Source: Micromussa lordhowensis
Lineage: Eukaryota > Cnidaria > Anthozoa > Scleractinia > Lobophylliidae
DNA: 64,000 bases
Direction: 5' to 3'
NCBI GenBank assembly: GCA_964020085.1
Contig: OZ026603.1
Span: 10,847,426-10,911,425, forward strand
This document shows, one piece after another, positions 1-10,180 of the stretch (the stretch's first letter is position 1; every line of letters begins with the position of its first letter). Below the pieces are notes generated by a model. That model searched no databases and was not told the DNA's origin. It was given only the letters and a program-made list of their open reading frames with translations. A program made the position numbers and the translations under genes.

Positions 1-1170
1 GATTTGCAATGTTCTTTCTATTGAGAATCTGATGAAGAATGACAAACCCTTACACCTCCAAGGCTTAATATTCTGTCTTTGGTTTTCTTAGTTGCTGTTG
101 TGTTACACACAACAAATAAAAGGGGACCTCTTTCAAGAGAATATATTTCACTTATTCTTGAAAGCTATTTACGGAATGCTTGCTCTCTCTTTTTTTGGGC
201 TTAAAAGCCCCTGTACAAAAGAAATATTTTTTAATAGCAATTTAATGGTTTTATAGGTGTGTTTAAAAGAAATTACATAAAGCCATCAAGAATGCTGAAA
301 GGCCTGAATGACCATGGGAAAAAAATAATTGTCACAACTTAATAAACAGTGTTGAACTAAATTAAGATACTGTATAATACCATAACAGTATAGGATAGGT
401 TTGATTGTATTGTTAAAGAAATTAAGGTCCAAAACTGAATTGTACATTTCTAACATGTATTTGTCATTTATATATCTCTGCAATATCAAAAAGACAATAT
501 GAACATTAAAATCAATGAGCCTTTATTTTCAGCCAGCAGAAGGTATTGCACAATTACTTTAAGTGTGAGACATTGTGACGGACGGTCAGAACCTGCTTTG
601 ATAAAATCCACATTTCATGTATTCAGTGTTTTCTTAACATCAATTTGGAATCAACTTCGACAAATATTACAAACAAACCACTCTAATTCTTACCAGTGTC
701 GGATACAATGGGCTTCAATATTGGAACTCAGCCAAAGTCTTTTGAAGTTTTCTTGTAAGTTGCACTTGTAGATATGGATACATAGCCATCGGTTATGGTT
801 ATAATTAAGTTTACATCCATGGTCCCTAGCACGACATGAATAAACCGCCCTCAGCTCCTTTTATGCGTGTAACGCTTTCGTCATTTTGCTCATCTCCAAT
901 AAAAGCTGCTTGTATACATATTGAAGTAAGGACCCTGGATCGGTCATAGAGGTAGCCAAAGAACAACTAGTAAATCAGACTCATCTACCCAACATCGAAG
1001 ATGCATATGATCGGGAAGGTCTGAAAATTACGAATTTTTCAGAGGCTGTTGGCATCTTTCCCTTCTAACAAATTGACAATGGCTTCCTGATGTGTTTCTC
1101 TAAATTTCTCGATATGGAAGGGCTGTAACACGCACGCACTTTATAGAAGAAAACTCATCCGTACTAATAT
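1..1170. other. gene-free AT-rich stretch
   Basis: Open frames here are short, have no recognisable domain and no convincing splice context. I see no RNA gene or clear repeat boundary. Confidence 0.5.
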
Positions 1171-1177
1171 CTGGATT

Positions 1178-1282
1178 CGCTCCGACGAAGGGCTAACGCT
1201 CGAAACGTCAGCTTCCGAATCTCTTTACGGTGGACAATTCACATTATCAACCCAGTTGATAAAACCAAATTATCTTGTAATA

Positions 1283-1319
<37 letters not shown>

Positions 1320-1330
1320 TGCCCCCTTTA
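1178..1330 (+). repeat. dispersed repeat family R1, partial copy
   Basis: R1 also occurs at 8763-8825, 15060-15325 and 26442-26632. All copies share the box GAAGGGCTAACGCTCGAAAC (or close variants), a block reading ATCTCTTTACGGTGGACAAT, a TTATCAACCCAGTTGATAA hairpin and a tail containing CCACCGACGCAGCACCA. This copy is the right half of the longer palindromic form at 15060. It has no coding potential. Its class is unknown; a MITE-like or retrozyme-like element is possible. Confidence 0.75.
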
Positions 1331-1677
1331 TTCGTACTAATATCCGCCATGTTGAAATGACAAGTGACAGAATGGACCAATCACAGGGAAGCCTGCTCGA
1401 TTTGAAAAAGAAAAAAAAATTGTTGCAGGGAATGTTGCAGGCGACGCTGAAGGAAAGTTCTGTTAATATCATTATGAATACGAAACGAAAAAGAGAGTCA
1501 GTTTTTGTGGTGTTTGATTTTCTTTTCATGATCAAGTTTTGGGAAAATCGACACTTTTTTTAATGTGCTGGTGCTAATTTATTAGCATTGCTGGTGCTAA
1601 TTTATTGCCATTGCTGGTTGTTTGAATGTTATGAAGTAATTACCTTATGATGTGATGTAACGACATTATCTTATGAA

Positions 1678-1923
1678 GACATGATTGATCATCGCAGTTA
1701 TACACACAACTTAAGCAGTTGTGAAATTAAAGCCTGAAAAAAAAAATTCAGGCCGGAACGAGATTCGAACCGAACAGTGCAAAAGATTATATGTAGGTAG
1801 AGCACTGCACCGGTATTGCAGAGGTCATGGGTTCGAATCTTGGTCCGGCCTGAATTTTTTTCAGGCTTTAATTTCACAACTGCTTAAGTTGTGTGTATAA
1901 CTGCGATGATCAATCATGTCTTC
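1678..1923. repeat. tRNA-derived SINE with inverted duplicate of its tail
   Basis: The centre carries tRNA-like promoter boxes (GTAGGTAGAGCACTGCACCG and GGGTTCGAATCTTGG) followed by GGCCTGAATTTTTTTCAGGC. The tail at about 1838-1923 is repeated almost perfectly in inverted orientation at 1678-1765, so the locus can fold into a long hairpin. A simple same-family copy lies at 2025. The tRNA part resembles tRNA-Thr by comparison with the cleaner copy at 43410. It is not a functional tRNA because the acceptor end is not intact. Confidence 0.7.
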
Positions 1924-2024
1924 ATACCCTTCTTCACAGTTCAAATATATGATATTTCATATAATCATTTGCATTGTTCACCATCTACGGGTATATTACG
2001 AACTAACAATGTGACCAGCTCCCA

Positions 2025-2170
2025 GATGGCTTGATAGCTCAGTTGGCAGAGCACTGCACCGGTATTGCAGAGGTCATGGGTTGGAATCTTGGTCCGGCCT
2101 GAATTTTTTTCAGGCTTTAATTTCAAAACTGCTTAATTGTGTGTATAACTGCGATGATTAATCATGTCTT
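2025..2170 (+). repeat. tRNA-derived SINE, second copy
   Basis: It starts with GATAGCTCAGTTGGCAGAGC (A box) and contains a decayed B box (GGGTTGGAATCTTGG, where the usual sequence is GGTTCGA). The same CAGGCTTTAATTT tail as at 1678-1923 follows. This is the ordinary single-orientation form of the family. Confidence 0.7.
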
Positions 2171-3140
2171 CATATCATTCTCCGTAGTTCAAATTTATGA
2201 TGTTTCATATAATCATTGACATTATCTTATGTTGTTTTCAACAAGGGAGAAAACCCTCTAAGTTGCATTCTTAACAACTGCTTGAATATTCTTGAAGTTA
2301 CTGAGATAGGGAGGGGTTTTCCACTCCAGGCCAGTAGATGATATGGAAGATAAAAAAAAACTCTTTTGAATAAAAACAACTGACACACCCGCCAAACATG
2401 AGCTCATTTCTTATTTAGTACCGTAAACGAAAACTGCTTGTTAGCGGGTAGCTCTTAATCCCACTAGGTTAGTCAATATAACCTGATCAAATAAATAAAT
2501 TATCGAAAATATACTGACAAAACGTTTAACAGGGTGCGATTTTGTTGAAAAAAGTTCCGTCCACCTAAAGCCCTCCTATAAAGTCATCTCGTTATAAAAA
2601 TGGGAAATTCTTGAACAGCAATGGAGCCACCTTTGTGCCCTCCGCGAAGAAACGCATTGATTATAGGAAGGCGAAAATGAAATGTATTTTATAAATTGGA
2701 ATTTATCACTAAAGCTGTTAAAGATACGAGATAAGATACGGCAAGATAAGTTACTTTATCATATGACCCGTACAGCCCCGCGAGCAATTTCCTTGGAAAA
2801 CCATAAAAAAAACAGGTCCCGTATGAGGGCCGTACGCGTCAAAGTGATAGGGCCGGAAAAACGCGTACGGCCCTACTAGAAATGCGTATGGTCCCGGCAA
2901 AAACAATGCGTATCAATTTTGTTGCTAAAAAGTGTTTCCTCGAAAATGAATGAAATTGAACATTCCAACAGTGAGTTCTATTATCCTGGTGAGCTTTCGG
3001 ACGCCGAAATGCTGCAATTACCTACTCATCACAGCGAAGCAACAGAAAGAAAGTCACTACTCTCGAAACGAAGCAATGCTGCCGCGCGCGGCCTCGTTCC
3101 ACCAGAGAATGAAAATGAAAAAAAAAGTGGTCATATGATA
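2171..3140. other. gene-free stretch
   Basis: Only short open frames without domains. Several TACGCGT/ACGCGTACGG-like GC patches at 2820-2890 stand out from the AT-rich surroundings but have no assignable meaning. Confidence 0.4.
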
Positions 3141-3144
3141 AAAT

Positions 3145-3233
3145 GCTTATTGACTGAGTGAGGTCGAGCCGGACGGGAAAATATTTGGCTCTCGGTCAGG
3201 ACGCCTGGACCCCTCTCCCACTCAGTCAATAAG
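3145..3233. mobile_element. 89-bp MITE-like element
   Basis: Bounded by the inverted repeats GCTTATTGACTGAGTG and CACTCAGTCAATAAGT. The interior is GC-rich and non-coding. Size and structure fit a non-autonomous DNA transposon. No clear target-site duplication was identified. Confidence 0.6.
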
Positions 3234-3330
3234 TACATAACCCTTGGCTTCTAGGAATAAAATCTAAACTGTATTTCCCTCCTTATCCTTATAATTCCAA
3301 AGCAATTGCGATTTATTTCCATTATTTGTA

Positions 3331-3625
3331 GGAGGCGCGGTGGCCTCATGGTTAGTGCGCTCGACTCCGGAGCGAGCGGTCCGGGTTCGAGCCCTGGCCG
3401 AGGACAGTGTGTTGTGTTCTTGGGCAAGACACTTTACTCTCACAGTGCCTCTCTCTACCCAGGTGTATAAATGGGTACCTGCTATTTGTTGGGGAAACCT
3501 AACAAAATTGCGGGGGAGTGACCTGCGATGGACTAGCATCCCGTCCAGGGGAAGTAGAAATACTTCTAGCCGCTTCATGCTACAGAAACCGGGATAAGCT
3601 CCGGCAGCTATGAGCCAGCCTTGGC
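3331..3625 (+). repeat. tRNA-derived SINE with conserved central domain
   Basis: The 5' part (about 3333-3405) is tRNA-like: A box TGGCCTCATGGTTAGTGCG and a perfect B box GGTTCGAGCCC. A body with TTGGGCAAGACACTTTAC and CCCAGGTGTATAAATGGGTA follows, a block found in SINEs of many invertebrates (family knowledge). The end is GCCTTGGCTCCAAGGC. Open frames across it on both strands are shadows. Confidence 0.8.
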
Positions 3626-6600
3626 TCCAAGGCTTCACACTATTTAACTTTAAGGCTGAATTTCAGTTACCTTTGAGAACCCGGTGTAAAGATACAATAA
3701 GAGAGACAGCATTGAAATGGACATTTTTGTAAGGCCATTAGGTTTCCAGTGATACATAGGTTTGTCAGGGTTTTGAAGAACGTGAGGGTTGTGACAAATG
3801 TGCAATAGAGGGCATATTTCAGGTTAAGCCCAACCTTTTTAGGGGGGTTTTACCTGAATTTAATTTGAGGAAGTTTAAATAGGGATTAATAGGAAAAAAA
3901 AGAAAGGTTATGGAACACCACCAGACAGTTGACCGCCCCCAAATTGCACCCCAGGTTGGTGGACAACTGTTTGGTGTGCATCTACTAATTTTTAACTTGG
4001 AACTCTAACTTTAAAAACAACACCAAATCTTCAAAATTTCCCATTTCCATAAATTGTACTAATCCTTTGAGAAAAACATACTCCAAACTACCAAAAAATC
4101 ACCAAAACATTTACAAAACAGCCCAGAAAATAGATGTGTGGGATGAGCGGAGAGATTCTTGACTGCTTGAAACGTGAACGAGATATTTGCGTCAAAACCA
4201 TAACACCCAGCCAAAATACGGCCTTCAGGTAGCACCCCGCCTTAAGAACAAGAGGGTCAAGGGCTGCCACAGTCCACCTGGTAGTTGACAGGGTTTAGGG
4301 TTAGGGTTAAGGTTAGGGTTAAAAATAAAAATAAAATCAACATCATATCAGTATAAAAGTAATAAAAATATTTTAATTTTAAAACCCCTTTATACCAGCC
4401 TAGAAAAAAGGAAAAGTATTTTCTTACCTCTCTATCAATATTTTTCCGACCGACAATATTGCCTTCGTTGGCCTTCAACGACAATGATGGTTAAAGGGAG
4501 ACTTTGCATTAAATAGCTTGCGGGGCATCAAAAACTTGCTAACTTTGCTAATTAGCTGAAGAGCTGTGCCATCATTTTCCCGGCGACAATTTGCACATTA
4601 TTTTCGTTAAATATTAATGCATAATAATGACCGCGAATGCCAATAATGTATTTGTGTTGTTTATATGCAAAGCACCACATATACTAGTATAAAGCGATCA
4701 CGCTTCTAGCTAGTTCCCAGAATTTAAAAACTTATATTTTTGACTTTTGGAATCACCATTTCTCTTTTTTCGCCATGAGCTCTGTTAGTTATGTATTTAC
4801 TTTTATGTGTTTGCCAAAACATATTCGTCACTCAAATTTAATTCCTAGGAAACTTTTTTCTTGTCATTTAGAATTTTAATAAGTTGGCTTAAATTTAAAC
4901 AATTTGGAGAGCGAGTGTTTAAGTGACAAATAGCGGCCCAAATGATCTAGAGCATCAGGTTTGTAGAAATTAAAATTCGTTTAGATGTGGTGCGGCACGT
5001 ATCAAAGTGACTCTACGAATACTCCGTCGGAAACGGCTGCATCACAAGCAAGTTCACTGAGATGCCACGACAAAGCCGCTTAGCCAAGTAATTTTCAATT
5101 GCCTACGTTATCAATAACAGGACCTGTTAATGCATCACTGAATCCCGCGAACTGTATGCCAAAAAGGTCGAAGACACATTTAAACAGGCACCCGTTTGTT
5201 TGAATTGTTGCATGATGTATGATGACGGCAGATGTTGTCAGCGATTAGTCCATTCAGCTATTGCTAATAAATGCAAAAAGGAAGGCAAACATTCATTACC
5301 AGAATGAGTTGGTGGCAAGCTAAGCCTTAGCTGCTTCTTAAATCGTTTTGGACTGTATTGTGGCATTGTTTCAGTTGACTGGTACGGTTTCCAACTTAGG
5401 CGAGAAAAGGTAAAACCACTTTTTTTTTATTTTCAGCATAAATATTATGTTGTGAGTGTGAATTTCAATTGTCTTCTTTGTTTTCCTTCTTTGTGTATTT
5501 GGGTTCTACACGAGTCGAAACATTTCTTTCTACGTTAATTTTTGCCTTTTATTGCTTGTTTTTTTCTTTCGAGACGAAGTAACATATTCTGTAGGGAGTT
5601 TTTCCATGCCCAGTCTTCAGATGACATTGATCTGCTAGTTTGGAATGAAGTTCTTTCCAAGCCCCTACCCTGACCGTTTAAAACGTAACTCTTCCAAGTT
5701 TTATGCCAAATTTCAGGGTAAATTTCCTCAACGACATTGATTGGAAAAACCAAGAGGAAATCTTCATCTCCATGCGACTATTCGCGCTCCATAACTAATA
5801 ACTAATTCAACAAGAAAGCCTTAATATTTTAACTCCTAAAACTTGATATATACAAAATACACATTTAAAAAGAACTGTGATGATAATTATACGAAGACCT
5901 TTTCCATCACGTCAATTTACGGAGTGATAATTTCCATATTTTCATTTGTTAACTTGATATTTATATTTGAAGTAATATATAACTAGTTCCGATATATAAA
6001 AATTTTCAAGCCTATAGTTAATTGAGGGAAGTGGCTATGACGCCAAGAGACATCAAAGGAATAAATATTGATGCTAATATTTATGTCAAAATCTGTTTTG
6101 CGCTCATACAGGGGTCCATACACTATGCATGAATTACGTAACCAAAATATTTCTTTTGGTTAGTTCCTCAGTCAGTTGTAAACAAACGTTCTACCGTATC
6201 TACAAATTGAAGTATTTACGCAGTTGTATCGAAATTTACATACGTTGACATGAAAATCGAGAAAAGTTAAAATGAACAATTATGTTCAAAAAAAAAAAAA
6301 AAAAATCAATGATTGTTAAAAATGACAAGTATTCCGGAATACGTTAAAAGCTGTAAATGTAGTGAATAACCTAATCTAACAAAATTGAGTTTAGGATAAA
6401 GATAAGGCGTAGCCTCGTAATCACGAGGTGAACATTTATAGCGTCCTTTCTTCTTTAAAAGCGACATTAGCCATTCAGCTACTTCGCATAATTACTGCAT
6501 TAAGCTAACGAAACACAATTGCATAATTTTCCCCTCTATTCGAAGTCTGTAACCTAGCTTCCGATTGCATCAATGGTCGTCTATGAGCATTCGGATTCTT

Positions 6601-6771
6601 TTCGCCATACGCCATACTCAAGCATGATGCTTGCTCCAAGACCGAACTCTCGCCAAAACAAAGATATTGACAAAAAGACTGAATTAGTTCATGCGAGGTT
6701 AAGCCTGAAAACTAAACATTTTAAGGGTATTTTTAGGGAAGAACTATACTTTAGGCCCCATAAGTTAGAAA
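3626..6771. other. gene-free stretch
   Basis: No exon with domain or splice support on either strand. It contains the short telomere-like tract at 4288-4320 and a poly-A run near 6288. Confidence 0.45.
4288..4320 (+). repeat. short interstitial telomere-like tract
   Basis: About five degenerate TTAGGG units (GGGTTTAGGGTTAGGGTT followed by AAGGTTAGGGTT). TTAGGG is the common animal telomere unit. Ordinary sequence lies on both sides, so this is not a chromosome end. Confidence 0.7.
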
Positions 6772-7190
6772 CTAGCTAATACGCTCTGTGTAATTGATCA
6801 TCGTGCTTCTACAATTAGGACTGGAATGCACCGTTTCACCGGTGGAAAAGAAAGTATATGTAGTGAGTCCGTGAGAAATGTAGGGGCAAGTAGCGCAGTT
6901 TCTGCCACAACGGAAGGAACCAGAAGAAAGTTGGGGGTTGGCAGAGGTAGAATAGAGTTTAGCTGTGACAAGTAATTCACGAAGTTTGGGGGAGCGCCTG
7001 AAGGCTACTACAGGTAAATGCTGAAAAACTTTTTTGCAACGGTTTGAAGAGAGCAACAATTTACCCGCTAATTCCTTACTAGTTACACTTGATGTTTCAT
7101 CATTATATACTAATATCCCACATAATGAAGGTATTAATGCTTGTGAGCATTTTTTACGTACTTCCTCTCATAATGCCTCTTTTAATGATA
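6772..7190. mobile_element. Penelope-like retroelement fragment, two parts in opposite orientation
   Basis: On the minus strand, 7035-6772 encodes a segment like the linker between RT and GIY-YIG nuclease of Penelope-like elements (VVAFRRSPKLRELLVTAKL, then a CGRNCATCPYIS cysteine patch). On the plus strand, 7036-7190 encodes the RT catalytic-A region ([20 protein letters not shown]). In an intact element the RT part precedes the linker on one strand. Here the upstream part is inverted against the downstream part, as a 5' inversion with internal loss would give. Both parts are broken and cannot make an enzyme. Confidence 0.8.
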
Positions 7191-7356
7191 ACCACTATCT
7201 TCAAATCCACATTTTTATCGTTTCCTTTTACATTATTTTGTTTATTTATTATTTTATTTCACCATATGTTTATCTGTAATTTTCACTGTCAATTATTTTT
7301 ACGTATTTCTGGTAATATGCTTCCAAAAAAACACGTCCCGATGCAAAATTTCCATT

Positions 7357-7401
7357 GTACCTGAAGAAGGCTGGTTTGGCCAGCCGAAATATAGTACACC
7401 T
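7357..7401 (+). other. hammerhead-ribozyme-like motif at the end of a Penelope-like remnant
   Basis: The sequence contains CTGAAGA, a 6-bp helix (GGCTGG / CCAGCC) and GAAA, in the order of the hammerhead core CUGANGA - helix II - GAAA. Flanks TGTAC and GTACA could form helix I around a TA step. One extra A sits between CTGAAGA and helix II, and helix III would be minimal. Hammerhead motifs are known from terminal repeats of Penelope-like elements, and a Penelope RT scrap lies just upstream. Activity is not implied. Confidence 0.35.
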
Positions 7402-8762
7402 TCATCAAAAACATTCTACGTTGTGTCGGCTTCTGCCTTTATAGTCTTCATAAAAATAAACTTCGCTTGACCCACAAGTGAGGATCCAGAACGACGGAAA
7501 TCCGTAATTTTCCTATTTTTCAGGAAAATCAATTGGAGCAAACAACCGAGATCGTATCGCAACGTTCTGAATGTGACAGTAAAAAGTCTACTCCACAAAA
7601 ATGCTCCATCGAAGAAATCGATTCTTCGATAGTGGATCAGCGTATGTACAACTGACAAAAGGCAAAAATTTTAACTTGATATCGCTCAATTACAGTATAG
7701 GCCAATTTCGATATATTAAAATTGTATCTTGGCCCTGAGGTTAACGGGAACAAAAACAATAGAAATGACATCGAGGTTAACGGATGAATAGACTGTTTTA
7801 TTCCTTTACGCCTCGGCGCCAAAGCAGAATTTTAACGCAGATTGAAATTGGTCAGTTGACCAACTAGGAGTCGGTTTTTTACAAATCATGTTTCACAGAT
7901 CCACGTTTTGAAAATTCAGTCCAATCCAGTGTCAACAAATCATTCCCTACTTGCACAAATCCCATAATACACCTCTTTTACCTCTCCAAAATCGATGAAG
8001 GTTGACCAAATAATCTTTAAAGGAACAAAAGCATTTTATTGCGATGATGAAACATTGAAATTCGTCTCCAAGCGAAGCACTCGCAACCTTAAACAATATT
8101 GGTAATGTCGAGCACATCAAAACCAGACAATCGAATCAGTGGTATATTTTAACTCCAGTAGGAGCGTGACAATCAACGTTGCATTATCACGACTTCAGAC
8201 CTGAGCCAAAATAATCCGCCTCACCTCTCATGACTTCTGTGCCTCTTTTTCAACGGCTGTATTCCTTCGAGGTGGCTGATCGCCAAGGTAACTAGCTTTT
8301 TTGGTTAATATTTTGCTGTACGTCTCACAGTTGTATATACGTGTCTGTTATGATATGGGTATTTGGGCCATAAATATTCCACTAAATTTGCATTTTCCTT
8401 CCTATAATCAGACCTGCTAGATTCCTTTTAAACCAACGTCCCGTACGTTTTGTGTGCTAGTACAGGATAATCACTTGTTATGTCACTCTTTCATGCTTAA
8501 CACAGGCATATGTTTCAAGCCACAATCTTCACGAGCCAGTTTTACTGCATATTTGTATATCATTATAATTCGCGGAGAGCAACAAACCGTGAACTTCTTA
8601 ATCCTTCTGGAATTTGACTGTTCGTGCACGAGAAGTTCTTGAAACCGATCAAGCTGAAAATTTTGTCTTCAAAATCAGTGCATTTTGTTCTCGAAATGAT
8701 TTGAACTACTGTTGGTTCCACAGGCCAACCAGGTTCTGTATTATTTAGAGGATAATTTGGTT
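7402..8762. other. gene-free stretch
   Basis: No supported exon or bounded repeat. Open frames are short and featureless. Confidence 0.4.
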
Positions 8763-8825
8763 TTATCAACTGAGTTGATAATGTGAATTGGCCACGGTAA
8801 AGAGATTCGATCTGTATTGTATGAG
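8763..8825 (-). repeat. R1 repeat fragment
   Basis: Matches the left end of the palindromic R1 form: TTTTATCAACTGAGTTGATA, then AATGTGAATTGGCCAC and GTAAAGAGATTCG. It stops before the GAAGGGCT box. Confidence 0.7.
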
Positions 8826-9689
8826 ATCTTCGTGACGTTCTGCGGTCATAGCTGTATAGCGCGCGCGCTAGTCCTACCTAATTCCTATTGAGCCATCAGG
8901 AGCAAAGTCTCCATATACGCACGACCGTGCGTATATAACATGACGTGTGCAGTTTCAATTTAGCTGCAAAATTTCCGTCGAGTTCAGTGCAAATTCCTTT
9001 TGTGTAAGTTTCGGCAATGTGAAGATTATCCTTATACACAATCCAAACCCTACCTTGAGCCTTTGACTTTACTAAGCTAAAATGTTTACTTAAACTTGAG
9101 TATTTTGACTTTGTTTGTCTACATTTTCATTGAGTATTTTTGACTTTGTTTGCCTACAATTTCATTATAATTAATTCGAAGAAGCTAACCAGGTCAAGCG
9201 TTTTCGTTTAGCTGTTGCTCATCTGATCGTGGCGTGTTAGGATCCTAATGACATTTGTTTTCCTTTATCGTGCTTTGTCAGAACTTAATTTTGTAGTCAA
9301 TCACCGGCATATAAATCATGTTGTTGTCGCCATGTTATAAAAGAAGTGGTTCATGCTTTTAGCTGAAAAGAAGCTAAAGTAAGAAAGTCTTGATCTTCTT
9401 TCGTGCTCTCCAAACTTTCAGTGTGCATCCATAACTCGATATACGCACGCTAAGCGTGAAACAATTCTTTATTGGGCTCGATTACAGGCCGCTGTTCGGG
9501 AAAGGAGCCCGCTCGGGGAAGTATGGGCTCGAGAATAAACATTGGCATAATAAAGTCCTCTTTGTGATGAGTACAATCCAGAGATCGTAACTTAACTGTA
9601 CACTAGTATGAATGAATAAATACCATTACGGGTCCGAAGTTTAGTGCGGAACGCTTCAAGACAGTCGAAAATCTATCCTTCTTTTATCC
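8826..9689. other. gene-free stretch
   Basis: Contains a short imperfect direct repeat around 9095-9170 (GAGTATTTTGACTTTGTTTG twice). Nothing coding is seen. Confidence 0.4.
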
Positions 9690-10090
9690 TGCCGTATCCC
9701 GGCCGGGTTTTATAGGGTGAGGCTCCTCCCGGAGGTCCAACCCCTTACCCTTTAAAAAAAGTATACCATTTTGACAGAAAAAGTACCCCTTTCGTATACC
9801 TTTAATTGAAAAATGTATCCCTTCACATGCTATCAAACTGGCCAGTATTATAAATAAAACGCCAAAAAGGGAAATCATCTAGTCATTTGCATGTAGCACT
9901 TAATAAATTAAATGATACAGCAATATAAGGTGGGTCTGTTCGAAATGATTTAATTAAAAGCCCTTTTAAATACTTCAATGGCAGATTTCCCTACCCTTTC
10001 ATATACCTCAGCTTGTGAAATCCCTACCCTTCTATATACCTGAAGCTTGAAAAAGGTACCCCTTTCAGGCAGAGCCTCCCTGTAAAGGCT
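9690..10090. repeat. dispersed repeat with CCCTACCCTT/ATATACCT internal motif
   Basis: Between GGTGAGGCTCCTCCCGGAGG and GCAGAGCCTCCCTGTAAAGG the sequence repeats the theme 'CCCTACCC-TT-ATATACCT' several times. The ends are weakly inverted. The bounded, low-complexity, non-coding structure suggests a non-autonomous element, class unknown. Confidence 0.4.
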
Positions 10091-10125
10091 ATTATAGAGA
10101 GTACTCTCCGCTAGCCTACGAAAAC

Positions 10126-10180
10126 AGCCGTCCTTCTTCGCTCCCGGCCCGAGTGGCGTTTGGAGCGAAGAAGGACGGCT
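10126..10180. repeat. perfect 19-bp hairpin
   Basis: The arms AGCCGTCCTTCTTCGCTCC and GGAGCGAAGAAGGACGGCT are exact reverse complements around a 17-nt loop. Likely the core of a MITE. No gene end lies nearby to make it a terminator. Confidence 0.7.

Noticed and set aside
4288..4320. Telomere
   Set aside because: Only about five degenerate units, with ordinary sequence on both sides.
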